A DNA stretch of 64,000 nucleotides. Origin: Piscicola geometra (taxonomy: Eukaryota > Annelida > Clitellata > Hirudinida > Piscicolidae). This document shows, piece by piece, positions 62,314-64,000 of the stretch (its first letter is position 1; the number at the start of each line of letters is the position of its first letter). Location of the stretch: NCBI GenBank assembly GCA_943735955.1, contig OX030970.1, positions 4,331,546 through 4,395,545 of the forward strand, written 5' to 3'. The notes beneath the pieces were generated by a model. The model was not told the origin of the DNA. It did no database searches and was given only the letters and a program-made list of their open reading frames with translations. Position numbers and translations under genes: made by a program.

Positions 62314-62598
62314 TTAATCAACTTTTAAACCTTTAATCTTCTTCCTCTTCTTTTTTTTCTTTCCTGTTTCTTGGGACTTGCCTTCTTTCACAGTCTAAAA
62401 AAATGTTATAACTATTATTACAACTTTTCCTATATGATAATAAGTTATTATAGATTTATTAATTATGAATTATTAAACCTAAATATTGTAAAAATGAATT
62501 CTTAAAATACATTTCTTTTGTTTACCCACCTTTTCTTCTTTACCCTCTCCCTCTTCTACAAACGACTGATTCTCAGTTCCTTTCTTATACTTCTCCAT
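62314..62598 (-). CDS. lysine-rich two-exon frame (AHI1 N-terminus or small gene)
   Basis: Exon 62530-62598 starts with ATG (MEKYKKGTENQSF, then EEGEGKEEK; donor GTGGGT), and exon 62314-62394 (acceptor TTTTTTTAG) gives TVKEGKSQETGKKKKKRKK and ends KVD with TAA. Both join in phase 0 to a 49-residue basic peptide. AHI1 proteins have a similar Lys-rich stretch just before the C2-like region, and a donor inside the last codons (AAAG|GTTTAA or AAA|GTTGAT) could link it to the exon at 61348. Alternatively it is the 3' end of the gene at 63405-64000, or a small independent gene. Confidence 0.4.
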
Positions 62599-62599
62599 T

Positions 62600-63404
62600 A
62601 CGTAATCTTGTTCTTTTCACGTCAAATAGCGTTTCGTGGTGAAAGAATTAATTGAGTTAGGACTTAATAATTAAGTCTTAATTTAAGTCTTAAATGAAGA
62701 GTGAGAGATTCGGATAAATTATTCACTTTTCAGAATTGAAATTTATGAAAATTGATTGAAACACATTATTCAATGAGTTTTTAGTTTCAAAACTGAAATT
62801 TAAAGGATTAAATAGTCTTTTTGTGTAAATTCTCTAGACGAAAGAATAGGTAATTTAGAGTCTAAATTTTAGACAATTAATTAATACACCGTTTCCATGG
62901 AGAAAGGGGATGAGGTTGAAGTGTTTAAAATAAATAACTGTTTTGTAAATAAAATGTAGTTGTTAGAATTTTAAACTTTTAATTAAATTTTTTCTTATTT
63001 TTAATAAATTATTTTATTAATACGTTAAGAGTACTCTGATCTATATTTTATTGAATATTTATTAAAAAGAAATAAATCATTAAACGCTTAATAACACTCT
63101 AAAAAAGTAGAAAGTTCTTTTGAAATTCCATAAATTCTCTTTAAAAAGGGCATTGATTACTTAAAAAACTATTATCAACAACGTACCGACAAGAAGAAAA
63201 ACAATAATAAACACCAACAAAAGAAATAATAAAAATAATTATATTAGAAAAGATATCAGTAGAATAATTATTACTTATAATATAATCAAAAACAACTAAA
63301 ATAATAAAAATAATATGAACTGTCACTCAAATTATTATTAAATAATAATAATAATAAATGATCATGATACTAGTAATTCATTATAATAAAATAATAACAA
63401 ATTA
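62600..63404. other. AT-rich non-coding DNA
   Basis: No supported exon. AAT-rich tracts occur around 63160-63400. Confidence 0.4.
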
Positions 63405-63825
63405 TCATGATCGGACTACATAGTAATGATCTTTCTCGACAGAATCTCTTTTTAACTTCAAAGGCGGAACTTTTAAACATTCACTATTTGGTGTCTTTCC
63501 TACTGATCCATTATTTATAATCTTTGACCTATTTCCGCCTATCGAAGTGTTTCCGTTAGTGACGGATTTGTGAGGTATTTTCCCGAACCTTCCCATCTTA
63601 TTTTTAATCTTTTTTCTTTGAACTATTTCCTTTTTGGGAGAAAGAATTTCTTTAAAATCGTCAATCACAATTGATAACCTTCCATCATCCTCATCATCAT
63701 AATCATCACCATCATCATTATCATGAACGTCTTGGATTTCATGATGATGATCATCATCATCATCTTTGTGAAAACCATTGAATTTATTGCTGTTCGTTGT
63801 TTCGGTAGCAGAAGACATTGTATAG

Positions 63826-63860
<35 letters not shown>

Positions 63861-64000
63861 GGGTGCACTTTTGTGAGATGGGTGCTTTGGTGGCTTGTGG
63901 TTTGGCTTGCTTTTGGCTGAAGCGTGGTTAAGTGGCTGAAGATTGTTGCTGAGAAATTCTTGATTGTTAAATGAAGGGTTGTTGAATGTAGGACTGTTGT
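63405..64000 (-). CDS. Asp/Asn/Lys-rich exon running off the right edge
   Basis: The minus-strand frame is open from the window edge to TGA at 63405. It begins NSPTFNNPSFNNQEFLSNN and has an Asn run encoded by (GTT)n at 63820-63860. An acidic/His tract follows (KDDDDDHHHEIQDVHDNDDG), then RLSIVIDDFKEILSPKKEIV and a basic segment with KIKNKMGRFGKIPHKS. A methionine at 63818 could be a start, but the frame continues upstream of it. The composition resembles the disordered, charged N-terminus of AHI1 proteins, and it lies upstream on the same strand. A GTAGTC within the codons for YVV could be a donor. It could equally be the last exon of a separate gene. Confidence 0.5.

Overview
The window is nuclear DNA from an animal, most likely an invertebrate bilaterian. 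It holds spliced genes with GT-AG introns, animal-specific families (an HSPA12-type Hsp70, Jouberin/AHI1, a tandem-C2 synaptotagmin-like protein, a C-type lectin), tRNA-headed SINEs and hAT DNA transposons. I see no bacterial operons, CRISPR array or rRNA. I cannot name the species. The richness in micro- and minisatellites is extreme.

Layout. 1-3.4 kb (+): the 3' part of a synaptotagmin-like gene. 3.4-9.1 kb: intergenic, with two SINE types and a 1.5 kb CATC satellite. 9.17-10.04 kb (+): an intronless secreted protein made of about 40 hexapeptide repeats. 11.8-24.7 kb (-): a 16-exon HSPA12-like gene whose reconstructed reading frame closes exactly (1591 codons plus stop); about 930 residues of low-complexity N-terminal extension precede the Hsp70 ATPase domain. 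24.7-28.5 kb: microsatellite-rich intergenic DNA. 28.5-33.0 kb (-): a 7-exon mitochondrial carrier of the SLC25A32 folate/FAD type. 33.5-37.6 kb: a decayed multi-exon transposon-like gene and a duplicated fragment of the AHI1 last exon. 37.7-47.8 kb: a composite hAT transposon with two transposase copies in opposite orientation, flanked by a perfect 8-bp target duplication and sitting inside the duplicated AHI1 exon. 49.2-49.9 kb (+): a two-exon secreted C-type lectin. 51.0-61.3 kb (-): a 20-exon AHI1/Jouberin homologue (C2-like region, WD40 repeats, SH3). 62.3-64 kb (-): lysine- and aspartate-rich exons that are either the AHI1 N-terminus or a neighbouring gene.

The main theme is the interplay of tandem repeats with gene structure. 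Several complete introns are little more than a microsatellite (CA, ATC, TAG). One carrier intron is a minisatellite whose 18-bp unit repeats the true 3' splice junction. Three genes carry repeat-derived peptide insertions inside folded domains. The genes are not functionally linked; they are ordinary neighbours. All exon boundaries were worked out by hand from splice consensus, phase and remembered family alignments, with no database search.
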